In this document: positions 45,339 through 53,580 of the stretch, one piece after another
Layout of the letters: every line of letters begins with the position of its first letter
Position numbering within the stretch: the first letter of the stretch is position 1
DNA from: an uncultured Bacteroidales bacterium
Lineage (GTDB): Bacteria; Bacteroidota; Bacteroidia; Bacteroidales; Bacteroidaceae
NCBI GenBank assembly: GCA_902801475.1
Contig: CADCIO010000001.1
Span: forward strand, 103,157-167,156
Reading direction: 5' to 3'
Length of the DNA: 64,000 bases
Notes under the pieces: model-generated
Seen by the model: the letters and a program-made list of their open reading frames with translations, nothing else
Databases searched by the model: none
Told to the model about the DNA's origin: nothing
Made by a program: the position numbers and the translations under genes

Positions 45339-46652
45339 CTACTTCTTGATCACGAAGATCTTCTTTCCTTTGACAAAGTCGATGGCAGGACTCTTAGCCA
45401 TTCTTGTTTCTTCTCTATCATGAGTTATTCCAGATAAGGATTCTTCTGATGCAGTCGTATAGATGAACACCATTCTATTTCCACTCGTGCTTTGGAATTT
45501 ACCACTTTCATCCTTGATGCCAAAGTCGATGGTATAATAACTGTCGTAGTTAAGGTTGTTGAATGAGAATGCCACCTTTTCTTCTCCCAGACCAGAAGTA
45601 GAGAGGTGCATCAGCTGATAATTTTCAGGCTTCGTAAAGAAGGTGTCAACGCTCAGTTCGAATGTATTCATATCCAATGTTCCAAGCATCATATACATAT
45701 CCTGAGAGAAAGTGCTTTCATCGAAGTTCTCAACGATGAACGTACCTTTGATGCTATTGTCAGCAAGGGTGTTATCATCCTCATTGGCGATGTTGTCGAT
45801 GGTGAAATCAAACAGTTGTCCCTTTGTGATCACATCAAACTGAGTGATAGGTTCATCGCTCAAGGCAGAAATGACGTAGTAAGTATGTTTGCCAGACTCT
45901 GATGGTGCATAAGACAAGGTGACCTTACCCTCTCCTGATGCGTTTGGAGTCCATGTAGCACCAGTCAGTTTCGAATAGGTTCCATTATAGTTTTGCTTTG
46001 CCACATAGACAGGTACAGAAGATTTGATATTTCTACAGAAAAGAGTAAGCGTCACTTTGAAAGGTTCGTTTTGAGCAACGAAGTTATTTTCAAAAGAGAA
46101 ACTCTTCACTTGTAGGATACCCTTCGTCTCAAATGCCTCCTCGATTTGTGCTTTATTTCCAGCAATTGTGATGGTCAGCGCCAACTCATCAGCTAACTGG
46201 AAATCTTCCCATTCTTCCTTTCCGCTAATCTTGCAGATAGGCTTCAACTGATAAGTGCCATCCTTAATATCCTTTGAGATGACAACCTTATCATCCATTT
46301 TATAATCCTTCTCAGCAGTAAGTTCCACATCATTATAAAGTGTGTAAGTAGCTACCTTATTCTTTGCAGCATCATAAAGCGCTGCACCCACATCATACTT
46401 ACGTTTTTCCCTGGGCAGAGCATTGTTCTTGAAACGTACCAAGAACTTGATTTCAGGAAAATCCTCATCAGCAGAAGCACGAGTGATGGTAGGTTCCATT
46501 CCATCCAGAACAAAACTCTCCAACATCAACGCATCAGTTGATGATACAACAACCTCCTTGTTTTCGTTGTCATCATCATCGTTACTACAAGAAAAGAAAG
46601 CACTCGAAATGGCCACAATAGCCAACATAGGTAAAAAGAATTTAAGTCTCAT
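45339..46652 (-). CDS. Uncharacterised lipoprotein with beta-rich repeats
   Basis: A 437-residue lipoprotein (lipobox AFFSC, followed by the acidic SNDDDDNE linker that often marks surface export in Bacteroidetes). The rest is beta-rich with Ig-like segments (SGEGKVTLSYAPSESGKHTY, VTLTLFCRNIKSSVPVY). No enzyme motif is visible. A TATCTTTGC box (minus strand, 46679-46687) lies 27 bp upstream. The gap to the tRNA gene (46653-46935) holds nothing else recognisable. Confidence 0.7.
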   Translation of the reverse strand: MRLKFFLPMLAIVAISSAFFSCSNDDDDNENKEVVVSSTDALMLESFVLDGMEPTITRASADEDFPEIKFLVRFKNNALPREKRKYDVGAALYDAAKNKVATYTLYNDVELTAEKDYKMDDKVVISKDIKDGTYQLKPICKISGKEEWEDFQLADELALTITIAGNKAQIEEAFETKGILQVKSFSFENNFVAQNEPFKVTLTLFCRNIKSSVPVYVAKQNYNGTYSKLTGATWTPNASGEGKVTLSYAPSESGKHTYYVISALSDEPITQFDVITKGQLFDFTIDNIANEDDNTLADNSIKGTFIVENFDESTFSQDMYMMLGTLDMNTFELSVDTFFTKPENYQLMHLSTSGLGEEKVAFSFNNLNYDSYYTIDFGIKDESGKFQSTSGNRMVFIYTTASEESLSGITHDREETRMAKSPAIDFVKGKKIFVIKK

Positions 46653-46935
46653 AATTGTTAGTTTTGGTGTTTAGTGTGTGCAAAGATACGATAAATTATT
46701 TTAAATAATACTTAACTAAACAAAAAGATTTTTCCAATTCACTTACTTTTTTGGAAACTGTTTCCAATTTTCTTCATTTCTTGGAAACATTCAAGATCCC
46801 CTACTGACAATGCCTCACTCTTTGCAAGAATAACACCCAACTAATAGATATGACAATACCCCATTCATCGATTAACACTTAGCCTACAAAGAATAAGAAA
46901 AGCCCATCGCATTTTATGCAATGAGCTTCTTCCTG

Positions 46936-47008
46936 TCGGGATGACGTGACTCGAACACGCGACCCCTACGTCCCGAACGTAGTGCGCTACCAACTGCGCT
47001 ACATCCCG
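46936..47008 (-). tRNA. tRNA-Pro (anticodon CGG)
   Basis: A 73-nt cloverleaf: acceptor CGGGATG with CATCCCG, D-arm GCGC/GCGC, anticodon stem CTACG/CGTAG with loop TTCGGGA (anticodon CGG, reading CCG), and a T-arm with TTCGAGT. The 3' CCA is not encoded. Confidence 0.95.
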
Positions 47009-47146
47009 CTTTTAAAATCGGCTGCAAAGTTACAACTTTTTCCAAAGATTGCAAACCAAATGTTGCAACTCTTTCGTAAAAGTGGTCAAAAAGGGGGGGT
47101 AAAATGATAAATTATTGAAAAAAATGGGATTTCATACGCATGGAGT

Positions 47147-47177
47147 TTTGCCCAAAGCGAAGAAATGCTTACCTTTG
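47147..47177 (+). promoter_or_regulatory. Promoter of pckA
   Basis: TTTG (47147-47150), a 19-bp spacer and TACCTTTG (47170-47177), giving a leader of about 105 nt before the pckA start codon. Confidence 0.75.
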
Positions 47178-47289
47178 TAGCTGATTTTGACAGAAATCTG
47201 TGGGGTTGAATGGCTCTGCGGACATTTTGGTTAAGTATCAATATGGTAAAAAGAGAAAAATTTTTCATTTTATAAACACAAAAAGTACT

Positions 47290-48900
47290 ATGGCATTAGA
47301 TTTGACAAAGTATGGCATCACTGGTAGCACAGTGATTGCGCACAATCCTTCTTACGAGGAGCTCTACAAGGCTGAAGTTGATCCATCACTCACTGGTTAT
47401 GAGGTGGGTAAGGAAACTGAACTTGGTGCAGTGAACGTGATGACTGGTATCTTCACGGGTCGTTCTCCTAAGGACAAGTACATCGTTGATAACGATGAGA
47501 GCCACAACAACGTATGGTGGACTTCTGAGGAGTACAAGAACGACAACCACCCAATGTCTGAGGATGTTTGGGCAAAGGTGAAGGAAATCGCCATCAAGGA
47601 GCTTTCTAACAAGCAGCTCTATGTAGTTGACGCTTTCTGCGGTGCTAACGAGGCTACTCGTCTGGCTGTGCGCTTCATCGTTGAGGTTGCTTGGCAGGCT
47701 CACTTCATCAAGAACATGTTCATCCAGCCAACTGAGGCTGAACTCGCTAAGTTTGAGCCAAACTTCGTTATCTTCAACGCTTCTAAGGCTAAGGTTGAGA
47801 ACTACAAGGAGCTCGGCCTGAACTCTGACACTTGCGTTGCCTTCAATACGAAGAGCCGCGAGCAGGTGATCATCAACACTTGGTATGGTGGTGAGATGAA
47901 GAAGGGTATGTTCTCTATGCAGAACTACTATCTCCCACTCCAGGGCATCGCTTCTATGCACTGCTCTGCCAACACTGACATGGAAGGTAAGAACACTGCT
48001 ATCTTCTTCGGTCTCTCTGGTACAGGTAAGACTACCCTTTCTACCGATCCTAAGCGTCTCCTCATCGGTGATGACGAGCACGGATGGGATGACGAGGGCG
48101 TGTTCAACCTCGAAGGTGGTTGCTACGCTAAGGTGATCAACCTCTCTAAGGAGAATGAGCCTGACATCTATGGTGCTATCAAGCGTGACGCTCTTCTCGA
48201 GAACGTGACTGTTGCTGAAGATGGCAAGATCGACTTCGCTGATAAGAGCGTGACTGAGAACACTCGCGTATCTTACCCAATCGACCACATCAACAACATC
48301 GTGAAGAAGGTGGCTGGCAAGAGCGCAGGTCCTGCTGCTAAGAACGTGATCTTCCTCTCTGCTGATGCATTCGGCGTACTGCCTCCAGTATCTATCCTCA
48401 CTCCTGAGCAGACTCAGTACTACTTCCTCTCTGGTTTCACTGCAAAGCTCGCAGGTACAGAGCGTGGTATCACTGAGCCAACTCCAACTTTCTCTGCTTG
48501 CTTCGGTCAGGCATTCCTCGAGCTGCACCCAACTAAGTATGCTGAGGAGCTCGTGAAGAAGATGCAGAAGAGCGGTGCTAAGGCTTACCTCGTGAACACT
48601 GGTTGGAACGGTACTGGCAAACGTATCTCTATTCCAGATACTCGTGGTATTATCGACGCTATCCTCGACGGTTCTATCCTCAAGGCTGAGACCAAGAAGA
48701 TCCCATTCTTCGACTTCGAGGTTCCAACATCTCTGCCAAACGTGAACCCAGCTATCCTCGACCCACGCGACACTTACGCTGACGTGAAGACTTGGGAAGA
48801 GAAGGCTAAGGATCTCGCTGGCCGCTTCATCAAGAACTTCAACAAGTACACTACTAACGAAGCTGGTAAGGCACTTGTTGCTGCTGGTCCAAAGCTCTAA
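47290..48900 (+). CDS. pckA: Phosphoenolpyruvate carboxykinase (ATP)
   Basis: Interconverts PEP and oxaloacetate with ATP/ADP. In Bacteroidales it commonly fixes CO2 onto PEP to feed the malate-fumarate-succinate branch, which ends at the sdhCAB complex in this window. The 536-residue protein has the kinase P-loop [14 protein letters not shown], the metal-binding [14 protein letters not shown] and [13 protein letters not shown] [11 protein letters not shown]. Codon use is strikingly uniform (TCT, GCT, CGT), pointing to very high expression. The ATG at 47290 was chosen; 30 in-frame upstream codons lie in the leader. Confidence 0.97.
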   Translation: MALDLTKYGITGSTVIAHNPSYEELYKAEVDPSLTGYEVGKETELGAVNVMTGIFTGRSPKDKYIVDNDESHNNVWWTSEEYKNDNHPMSEDVWAKVKEIAIKELSNKQLYVVDAFCGANEATRLAVRFIVEVAWQAHFIKNMFIQPTEAELAKFEPNFVIFNASKAKVENYKELGLNSDTCVAFNTKSREQVIINTWYGGEMKKGMFSMQNYYLPLQGIASMHCSANTDMEGKNTAIFFGLSGTGKTTLSTDPKRLLIGDDEHGWDDEGVFNLEGGCYAKVINLSKENEPDIYGAIKRDALLENVTVAEDGKIDFADKSVTENTRVSYPIDHINNIVKKVAGKSAGPAAKNVIFLSADAFGVLPPVSILTPEQTQYYFLSGFTAKLAGTERGITEPTPTFSACFGQAFLELHPTKYAEELVKKMQKSGAKAYLVNTGWNGTGKRISIPDTRGIIDAILDGSILKAETKKIPFFDFEVPTSLPNVNPAILDPRDTYADVKTWEEKAKDLAGRFIKNFNKYTTNEAGKALVAAGPKL

Positions 48901-48934
48901 GCAACGGCTTTTACTTATATTCTATATATGGGAA

Positions 48935-48968
48935 GTGGTGCTCGACAAGTTCGGGTGCCACTTTTTTT
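48935..48968 (+). terminator. Terminator after pckA
   Basis: GTGGTGCTCGA (48935-48945) pairs with TCGGGTGCCAC (48951-48961), including three G-U pairs, followed by seven T residues. Confidence 0.85.
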
Positions 48969-48989
48969 ATCGGAAGACACGAATAATTA

Positions 48990-49015
48990 GCAATTATCAA
49001 TTGCCAATTATCAAT
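48990..49015. repeat. Heptamer array (ATCAATT type) upstream of the RNase H gene
   Basis: Four 7-bp units, GCAATT(A)-like then ATCAATT, GCCAATT, ATCAATT, overlap the -33 region of the RNase H promoter, which may have been formed by the array. Confidence 0.75.
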
Positions 49016-49030
49016 TTTTTCGTACCTTCG
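49001..49030 (+). promoter_or_regulatory. Promoter of the RNase H gene
   Basis: TTG (49001-49003), a 19-bp spacer and TACCTTCG (49023-49030), a common variant of the -7 box. The ATG follows 20 bp later. Confidence 0.55.
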
Positions 49031-49050
49031 CCCACGAAAAAGAAATACAA

Positions 49051-49749
49051 ATGGCGAAACAAAAGTTTTATGTAGTGTGGAACGGAGCTGAAGATGGGGT
49101 GTACACCTCATGGGAAGCTTGCAAGGAGGCTGTTGAAGGCTTCTCTGGTGCGAAATATCAGGCATTCAAGACGGAAGCAGAAGCGGAAGAAGCGTTTGAG
49201 ATGGGGTATGAAAAGTGGAAGGAGCAAGAAAAGGAGCAAGGAGCAAGGTGCAAGGAGCAAGAAAAGGAGCAAGGAGCAGGGGGCAAGGAGCAAGAGAATA
49301 CTCAGCACTCCTCATGCCCCTCGCCCCTTGCCCCTTGCCCCGCTATTAATGAAGCTATCGCTGTGGATGCTGCTTGTAGTGGCAATCCAGGCAAGATGGA
49401 ATATAGAGGAGTCTATCTGCGCACGGGCAAGGAAATCTTCCATTACGGACCCGTGTGGGGCACGAACAACATCGGTGAGTTCTTGGCCATTGTGCATGGT
49501 CTCGCCTTACTGAAACAAAAGGGATTGAACACGATGCCCATCTACAGTGACAGCGTGAATGCCCAACTGTGGGTGAAGCGGAAGAAGTGCAAGACCACTT
49601 TGGAACGGAACGAGAAGAGCGAAGCATTATACCAACTCATCGAACGGGCGGAGAACTGGTTGAAGAACAACACCTATCAAAACCCCATCGTCAAGTGGCC
49701 TACAGAAGAATGGGGTGAAATTCCAGCAGATTTTGGGCGAAAGCATTAA
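49051..49749 (+). CDS. rnhA: Ribonuclease HI with viroplasmin domain and repeat-derived linker
   Basis: RNase HI cuts RNA in RNA-DNA hybrids. The 232-residue protein has an N-terminal viroplasmin/hybrid-binding domain (residues 1-56, FYVVWNGAEDGVYTSW and AKYQAFKTEAEAEEAF) and a C-terminal RNase H domain from about 99. The latter has catalytic acids in AVDAACSGNPG (Asp), NNIGEFLAIVHGL (Glu) and IYSDSVNAQLW (Asp). The two are joined by a 42-residue linker rich in Lys, Glu, Gln and Pro. That linker is translated from two inverted heptamer arrays (49221-49296 and 49314-49341), an insertion not usual in this family. Confidence 0.9.
   Translation: MAKQKFYVVWNGAEDGVYTSWEACKEAVEGFSGAKYQAFKTEAEAEEAFEMGYEKWKEQEKEQGARCKEQEKEQGAGGKEQENTQHSSCPSPLAPCPAINEAIAVDAACSGNPGKMEYRGVYLRTGKEIFHYGPVWGTNNIGEFLAIVHGLALLKQKGLNTMPIYSDSVNAQLWVKRKKCKTTLERNEKSEALYQLIERAENWLKNNTYQNPIVKWPTEEWGEIPADFGRKH
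49221..49341. repeat. Inverted heptamer arrays (GAGCAAG / CTTGCCC) inside rnhA
   Basis: The left array has about nine GAGCAAG-type units interrupted twice by AAAAG. The right array has CTCGCCC, CTTGCCC, CTTGCCC. They are inverted relative to each other around an 18-bp tip and are read in frame as the interdomain linker. Confidence 0.9.
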
Positions 49750-49753
49750 AAAA

Positions 49754-49781
49754 TCCTAACTCCTAACTTTTAACTCCTAAC
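49754..49781. repeat. Heptamer array (TCCTAAC type) between rnhA and the spermidine gene
   Basis: Four exact 7-bp units, TCCTAAC, TCCTAAC, TTTTAAC, TCCTAAC, begin 4 bp after the rnhA stop. A TATCTTTG -7 box (49789-49796) for the next gene follows directly. Confidence 0.85.
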
Positions 49782-49828
49782 TTTTTATTATCTTTGCAAG
49801 GAAATCCAAAACTATACATATCTAATAT

Positions 49829-51070
49829 ATGGGAAAGGTTCTTATCATTGGTGCAGGAGGCGTTGCCTCAGTGGCTGCACATAAGGTCGCTCAGAATAGC
49901 GACGTGTTTACTGACATCATGATTGCCAGTCGTACGGAATCAAAGTGCAAGGCATTGGCAAAGGCGATAGAGGACAAGGGATTGGTGCCAGCAGGCAGCA
50001 TCAAGACAGCACATGTGGATGCTGACAATGTACCCGAACTGGTGGCACTTTTCAACAGCTACAAGCCAGACCTCGTGATGAACTTGGCACTGCCTTATCA
50101 GGACTTGACCATCATGGAAGCTTGTCTGCAGAGTGGTGTCAGCTACCTCGACACGGCCAACTATGAACCGAAGGACGAGGCACACTTCGAGTACTCTTGG
50201 CAATGGGCGTTCAAAGAGCGTTTCGAACAAGCAGGCTTGACGGCCATTCTCGGCTGTGGCTTCGACCCAGGTGTGACAAGCATCTATACGGCATATGCTG
50301 CCAAGCATCACTTCGACGAGATTCAGTATTTGGATATCGTCGATTGCAATGCAGGCGACCATCACAAGGCATTTGCCACAAACTTCAATCCAGAAATCAA
50401 CATTCGCGAGATTACCCAGAAGGGACTCTACTGGGAAGATGGCAAGTGGGTGGAGACTGCACCACTGGAAATTCACAAGCCTCTCAACTACCCTGAGATT
50501 GGTCCAAAGGAGTCATACTTGCTCCACCACGAGGAGATTGAGTCGTTGGTGAAGAACTATCCAACCATCAAGCGTGCCCGTTTCTGGATGACCTTTGGCG
50601 AACAATATCTGAAGCATCTGGATGTGATTCAGAATATTGGTATGAGTCGCATTGATGAGATTGAATATACAGCAGAGGCTGCTGATGGCAGCGGTCCCGT
50701 GAAGGTGAAGATTGTGCCTTTGCAGTTCTTGAAGGCTGTGTTGCCTAACCCACAAGATCTGGGCGAGAACTACGAGGGACAGACGAGCATCGGTTGCCGC
50801 ATCCGAGGCATCAAGGACGGCAAGGAACGCACTTACTATGTCTATAACAACTGCTCTCACCGTGCTGCCTACGAAGAGACAGGTATGCAAGGCGTAAGCT
50901 ACACAACTGGTGTGCCCGCCATGATTGGTGCGATGATGTTCATGAAGGGTATCTGGAAACGTCCAGGCGTATGGAACGTCGAAGAGTTCGACCCCGATCC
51001 ATTCATGGAGCAGCTGAACAAGCAAGGACTGCCCTGGCATGAGATTTTCGACGGAGATTTAGAGCTTTAG
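49829..51070 (+). CDS. Carboxynorspermidine synthase (saccharopine dehydrogenase family)
   Basis: A 413-residue NAD(P)-dependent enzyme that condenses aspartate semialdehyde with a diamine in the alternative spermidine/norspermidine pathway used by Bacteroidales. The Rossmann motif VLIIGAGGVASVAAHK opens the protein. Later segments, NLALPYQDLTIMEACLQSGV, GCGFDPGVTSIYTAYA and TGVPAMIGAMMFMKG, match the CANSDH branch more than lysine-pathway saccharopine dehydrogenases. Its stop codon is immediately followed by a heptamer array. Confidence 0.9.
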   Translation: MGKVLIIGAGGVASVAAHKVAQNSDVFTDIMIASRTESKCKALAKAIEDKGLVPAGSIKTAHVDADNVPELVALFNSYKPDLVMNLALPYQDLTIMEACLQSGVSYLDTANYEPKDEAHFEYSWQWAFKERFEQAGLTAILGCGFDPGVTSIYTAYAAKHHFDEIQYLDIVDCNAGDHHKAFATNFNPEINIREITQKGLYWEDGKWVETAPLEIHKPLNYPEIGPKESYLLHHEEIESLVKNYPTIKRARFWMTFGEQYLKHLDVIQNIGMSRIDEIEYTAEAADGSGPVKVKIVPLQFLKAVLPNPQDLGENYEGQTSIGCRIRGIKDGKERTYYVYNNCSHRAAYEETGMQGVSYTTGVPAMIGAMMFMKGIWKRPGVWNVEEFDPDPFMEQLNKQGLPWHEIFDGDLEL

Positions 51071-51557
51071 GAGCAAGGGGCGAGGAGCAAGGAGCAAGAG
51101 AATAGTAAAACTAAATGAGATATTGTATGAGTGACTTTTTCTATCGAAAACTGCTTGTTTATCAACAGGCACTTTTACAAGTAAAAGAAGTATACACTCT
51201 TACGAAGAAGTTCCCAGCTCATGAACAATATGGTTTATCTGATCAGATAAGAAGAGCTGTTATCTCCATCCCATCGAACATTGCAGAGGGAATGGGGAGA
51301 TCCTCCATCAAAGAAAGAATTCACTTTTTGGAGATTGCTAATGGTTCATTGACTGAGACCATGTGTCAACTTGAAATTGCCCAACTTCTCGAATACATTT
51401 CAAATGATGAACTAAACTCTAACGAAGAGCGTTTAACAGAAATCTCTCGATTATTGAATGGATTGAAAAAATCTCTCGAGGATAAAATGAATAATAATTA
51501 ATAAACAGACGGGAAAAGAGGATGGAGCAGAAATCTCTTGCCCCATGCCCCTTGCCC
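51071..51557. mobile_element. Putative element: inverted heptamer arrays bracketing a four-helix-bundle gene
   Basis: The left array (51071-51098: GAGCAAG, GGGCGAG, GAGCAAG, GAGCAAG) starts at the base after the preceding stop codon. The right array (51537-51557: CTTGCCC, CATGCCC, CTTGCCC) is its inverse complement type and ends 15 bp before recA. Between them lies one complete gene (51127-51501). The same two unit types, without a gene, are inserted in rnhA 1.8 kb upstream. Mobility is inferred from this arrangement only. Confidence 0.5.
51127..51501 (+). CDS. Four-helix-bundle protein (S23/IVS/bAvd family)
   Basis: A 124-residue helical protein with the family signature in order: an aromatic start (FFYRKLLVYQQALLQVKEVY), KFPAHEQYGLSDQIRRAVIS, IPSNIAEGMGR and ERIHFLEIANGSLTETMCQL. 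Relatives are encoded in 23S rRNA intervening sequences (S23) or act as accessory proteins of diversity-generating retroelements (bAvd, nucleic-acid binding). No reverse transcriptase or template repeat is present here. The start at 51127 (MSDFF) fits the family better than 51115. AT-rich composition contrasts with its neighbours, and it is enclosed by inverted heptamer arrays. Confidence 0.85.
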   Translation: MSDFFYRKLLVYQQALLQVKEVYTLTKKFPAHEQYGLSDQIRRAVISIPSNIAEGMGRSSIKERIHFLEIANGSLTETMCQLEIAQLLEYISNDELNSNEERLTEISRLLNGLKKSLEDKMNNN

Positions 51558-51572
51558 CTAAATTCTTAATTT

Positions 51573-52640
51573 ATGGCAAAAGACAAGAAAGAAGAGGCGA
51601 ATTTGACGCCTCAGCAGCAGAAGATGAAGGCGCTTCAGGCTGCGATGGAAAAGATAGAGAAGAGCTTTGGTAAGGGTGCCATCATGAAGATGGGTGAAGA
51701 GAACATCGAGCATATCGATGTGATACCTTCGGGCTCTATTGGACTGAACGCTGCACTGGGTGTAGGTGGTTATCCCAAGGGACGTATCATCGAGATTTTC
51801 GGTCCTGAGTCATCAGGTAAGACCACGCTTGCCATTCATGCCATCGCTGAATGTCAGAAGACGGGTGGCGTGGCTGCATTCATTGATGCTGAGCACGCTT
51901 TCGACCGCTTCTATGCAGAGAAACTGGGTGTAGATATTGACAATCTCCTCATCAGCCAGCCAGACAACGGTGAACAAGCTTTGGAGATAGCAGACCAGCT
52001 CATCCGTTCGAGCGCTGTGGACATCATCGTCATTGACTCTGTGGCAGCACTGACTCCTAAGGCAGAAATTGAGGGTGACATGGGTGACAGCAAGGTGGGT
52101 CTTCATGCCCGTTTGATGAGTCAGGCTTTGCGCAAACTCACGGGTACCATCAACAAGACCAAAACCACATGCATTTTCATCAATCAGCTGCGTGAGAAGA
52201 TTGGCGTGATGTTCGGCAACCCAGAGACCACTACAGGTGGTAATGCCTTGAAGTTTTATGCCAGCGTTCGTATTGATGTGCGCAAGAGCACACCTATCAA
52301 GAATGGCGATGAGATTCTCGGCAATCTTACAAAGGTGAAAATTGTGAAGAACAAGGTGGCTCCTCCATTCCGCCGTTGCGAATTCGACATCATGTATGGC
52401 GAGGGCATCAGCAAGAGTGGCGAACTGGTTGATCTTGGTGTGGATGCCGGCATCCTCAAGAAAAGCGGCAGCTGGTTTAGCTATGGCGACACTCGTCTGG
52501 CACAGGGTCGTGACGCCACCAAGCAACTGATGATTGACAATCCTGAACTGGCTGAGGAGATTGAGCAGAAGATTATGGAAAAGATTTCGGGTAGTGACTT
52601 TGTTCCATCTTCCAAAGAGGAGGGAGAGAAAGAATCATGA
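51573..52640 (+). CDS. recA: Recombinase A
   Basis: RecA forms filaments on single-stranded DNA for homologous recombination and SOS induction. The 355-residue protein has Walker [15 protein letters not shown], Walker [19 protein letters not shown]2-region [19 protein letters not shown] and the ATP-cap region. Its stop overlaps the next start by 4 bp (ATGA). The right heptamer array lies just upstream of its start codon. No LexA-type box is obvious. Confidence 0.97.
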   Translation: MAKDKKEEANLTPQQQKMKALQAAMEKIEKSFGKGAIMKMGEENIEHIDVIPSGSIGLNAALGVGGYPKGRIIEIFGPESSGKTTLAIHAIAECQKTGGVAAFIDAEHAFDRFYAEKLGVDIDNLLISQPDNGEQALEIADQLIRSSAVDIIVIDSVAALTPKAEIEGDMGDSKVGLHARLMSQALRKLTGTINKTKTTCIFINQLREKIGVMFGNPETTTGGNALKFYASVRIDVRKSTPIKNGDEILGNLTKVKIVKNKVAPPFRRCEFDIMYGEGISKSGELVDLGVDAGILKKSGSWFSYGDTRLAQGRDATKQLMIDNPELAEEIEQKIMEKISGSDFVPSSKEEGEKES

Positions 52641-53530
52641 ATTTGACGAACTGGAAACACGAGGTACAAGACTACTTCTTCATCACTTTGGGGCTGTTCT
52701 TCTATGCACTTGGATGGACAGCCTTCCTGCTTCCCTACGAGATTTCCTCGGGTGGGCTGACGGGTGTGAGTGCCTTGGTTTTCTACGCAACAGGGCTTGA
52801 GATCCAGAACACCTATCTGGTTCTCAATGCCATTTTGTTGCTTATCGCCATCAAGATATTAGGTATCAAATTCTGCATCAAGACCATCTATGCAGTCATC
52901 ACGCTCACGTTCTTCCTGTGGGCATTGCAACGCATCTTTCTCTCAGCATCAGGAGAGGGAGTGACACAATTGCCGAGATTCTTGGGAGAAGGGCAGGACT
53001 TCATGGCAGTCATCATTGGCGCGTCCCTTTGCGGCATGGGACTGGCACAAGCTTTTCTTCATCAGGGTAGTACGGGTGGCACCGATATCATCGCTGCGAT
53101 GGTGAACAAATACAAGAACATCAGCCTCGGACGCATGTTGCTCTACCTTGATCTTGTCATCATCTGCGCCTCCTATCCCATTTTCCACGATTGGCGACGC
53201 CTTGTGTTCAGTTTCGTTGAGATGTTCGTCTGTAACATGGTGCTTGACTACGTGATGAACTATGTTCAGCAGTCCATTCAGTTCTTCATCATCACGAAGC
53301 ATCCCAAGGACATCAGCGATGCCATCATCCGAGAGATGGATCGTTCCGCCACCCTCATTCCTGGTACAGGATGTTACACAGGACAGCCCGTCAGCGTCCT
53401 TATGGTGGTGACAAAGAAAAACCAGTCGGTGGCATTGTTCCGACTGGTAAAAGCGATTGACCCCACGGCCTTTATTTCACAGACCAAGGCGACTGGAGTC
53501 TATGGCGAAGGGTTTGCAAAATTGAAGTAA
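52637..53530 (+). CDS. YitT-family membrane protein (DUF161/DUF2179)
   Basis: A 297-residue protein with five to six hydrophobic segments in residues 1-205. A cytoplasmic C-terminal DUF2179 domain follows ([20 protein letters not shown] and [18 protein letters not shown]). The family is widespread and its transport role is not settled. The start overlaps the recA stop (ATGA), indicating coupling. It converges on mutS. Confidence 0.85.
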   Translation: MNLTNWKHEVQDYFFITLGLFFYALGWTAFLLPYEISSGGLTGVSALVFYATGLEIQNTYLVLNAILLLIAIKILGIKFCIKTIYAVITLTFFLWALQRIFLSASGEGVTQLPRFLGEGQDFMAVIIGASLCGMGLAQAFLHQGSTGGTDIIAAMVNKYKNISLGRMLLYLDLVIICASYPIFHDWRRLVFSFVEMFVCNMVLDYVMNYVQQSIQFFIITKHPKDISDAIIREMDRSATLIPGTGCYTGQPVSVLMVVTKKNQSVALFRLVKAIDPTAFISQTKATGVYGEGFAKLK

Positions 53531-53539
53531 ACCATCCTC

Positions 53540-53580
53540 CGCTGAGAGGCAAGAGATTGCCAATTTCTTGACTTTCAGCG
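53540..53580. terminator. Hairpin between yitT and mutS, covering the mutS stop codon
   Basis: CGCTGA (53540-53545) pairs with TCAGCG (53575-53580), extended inwards by AG/CT and CAAGA/TCTTG with small bulges. There is no T tail, so termination is uncertain. Confidence 0.4.

Noticed and set aside
51115..51569. Diversity-generating retroelement around the four-helix-bundle gene
   Set aside because: The bAvd-like protein suggested it, but there is no reverse transcriptase, no template/variable repeat pair and no C-type lectin target nearby.
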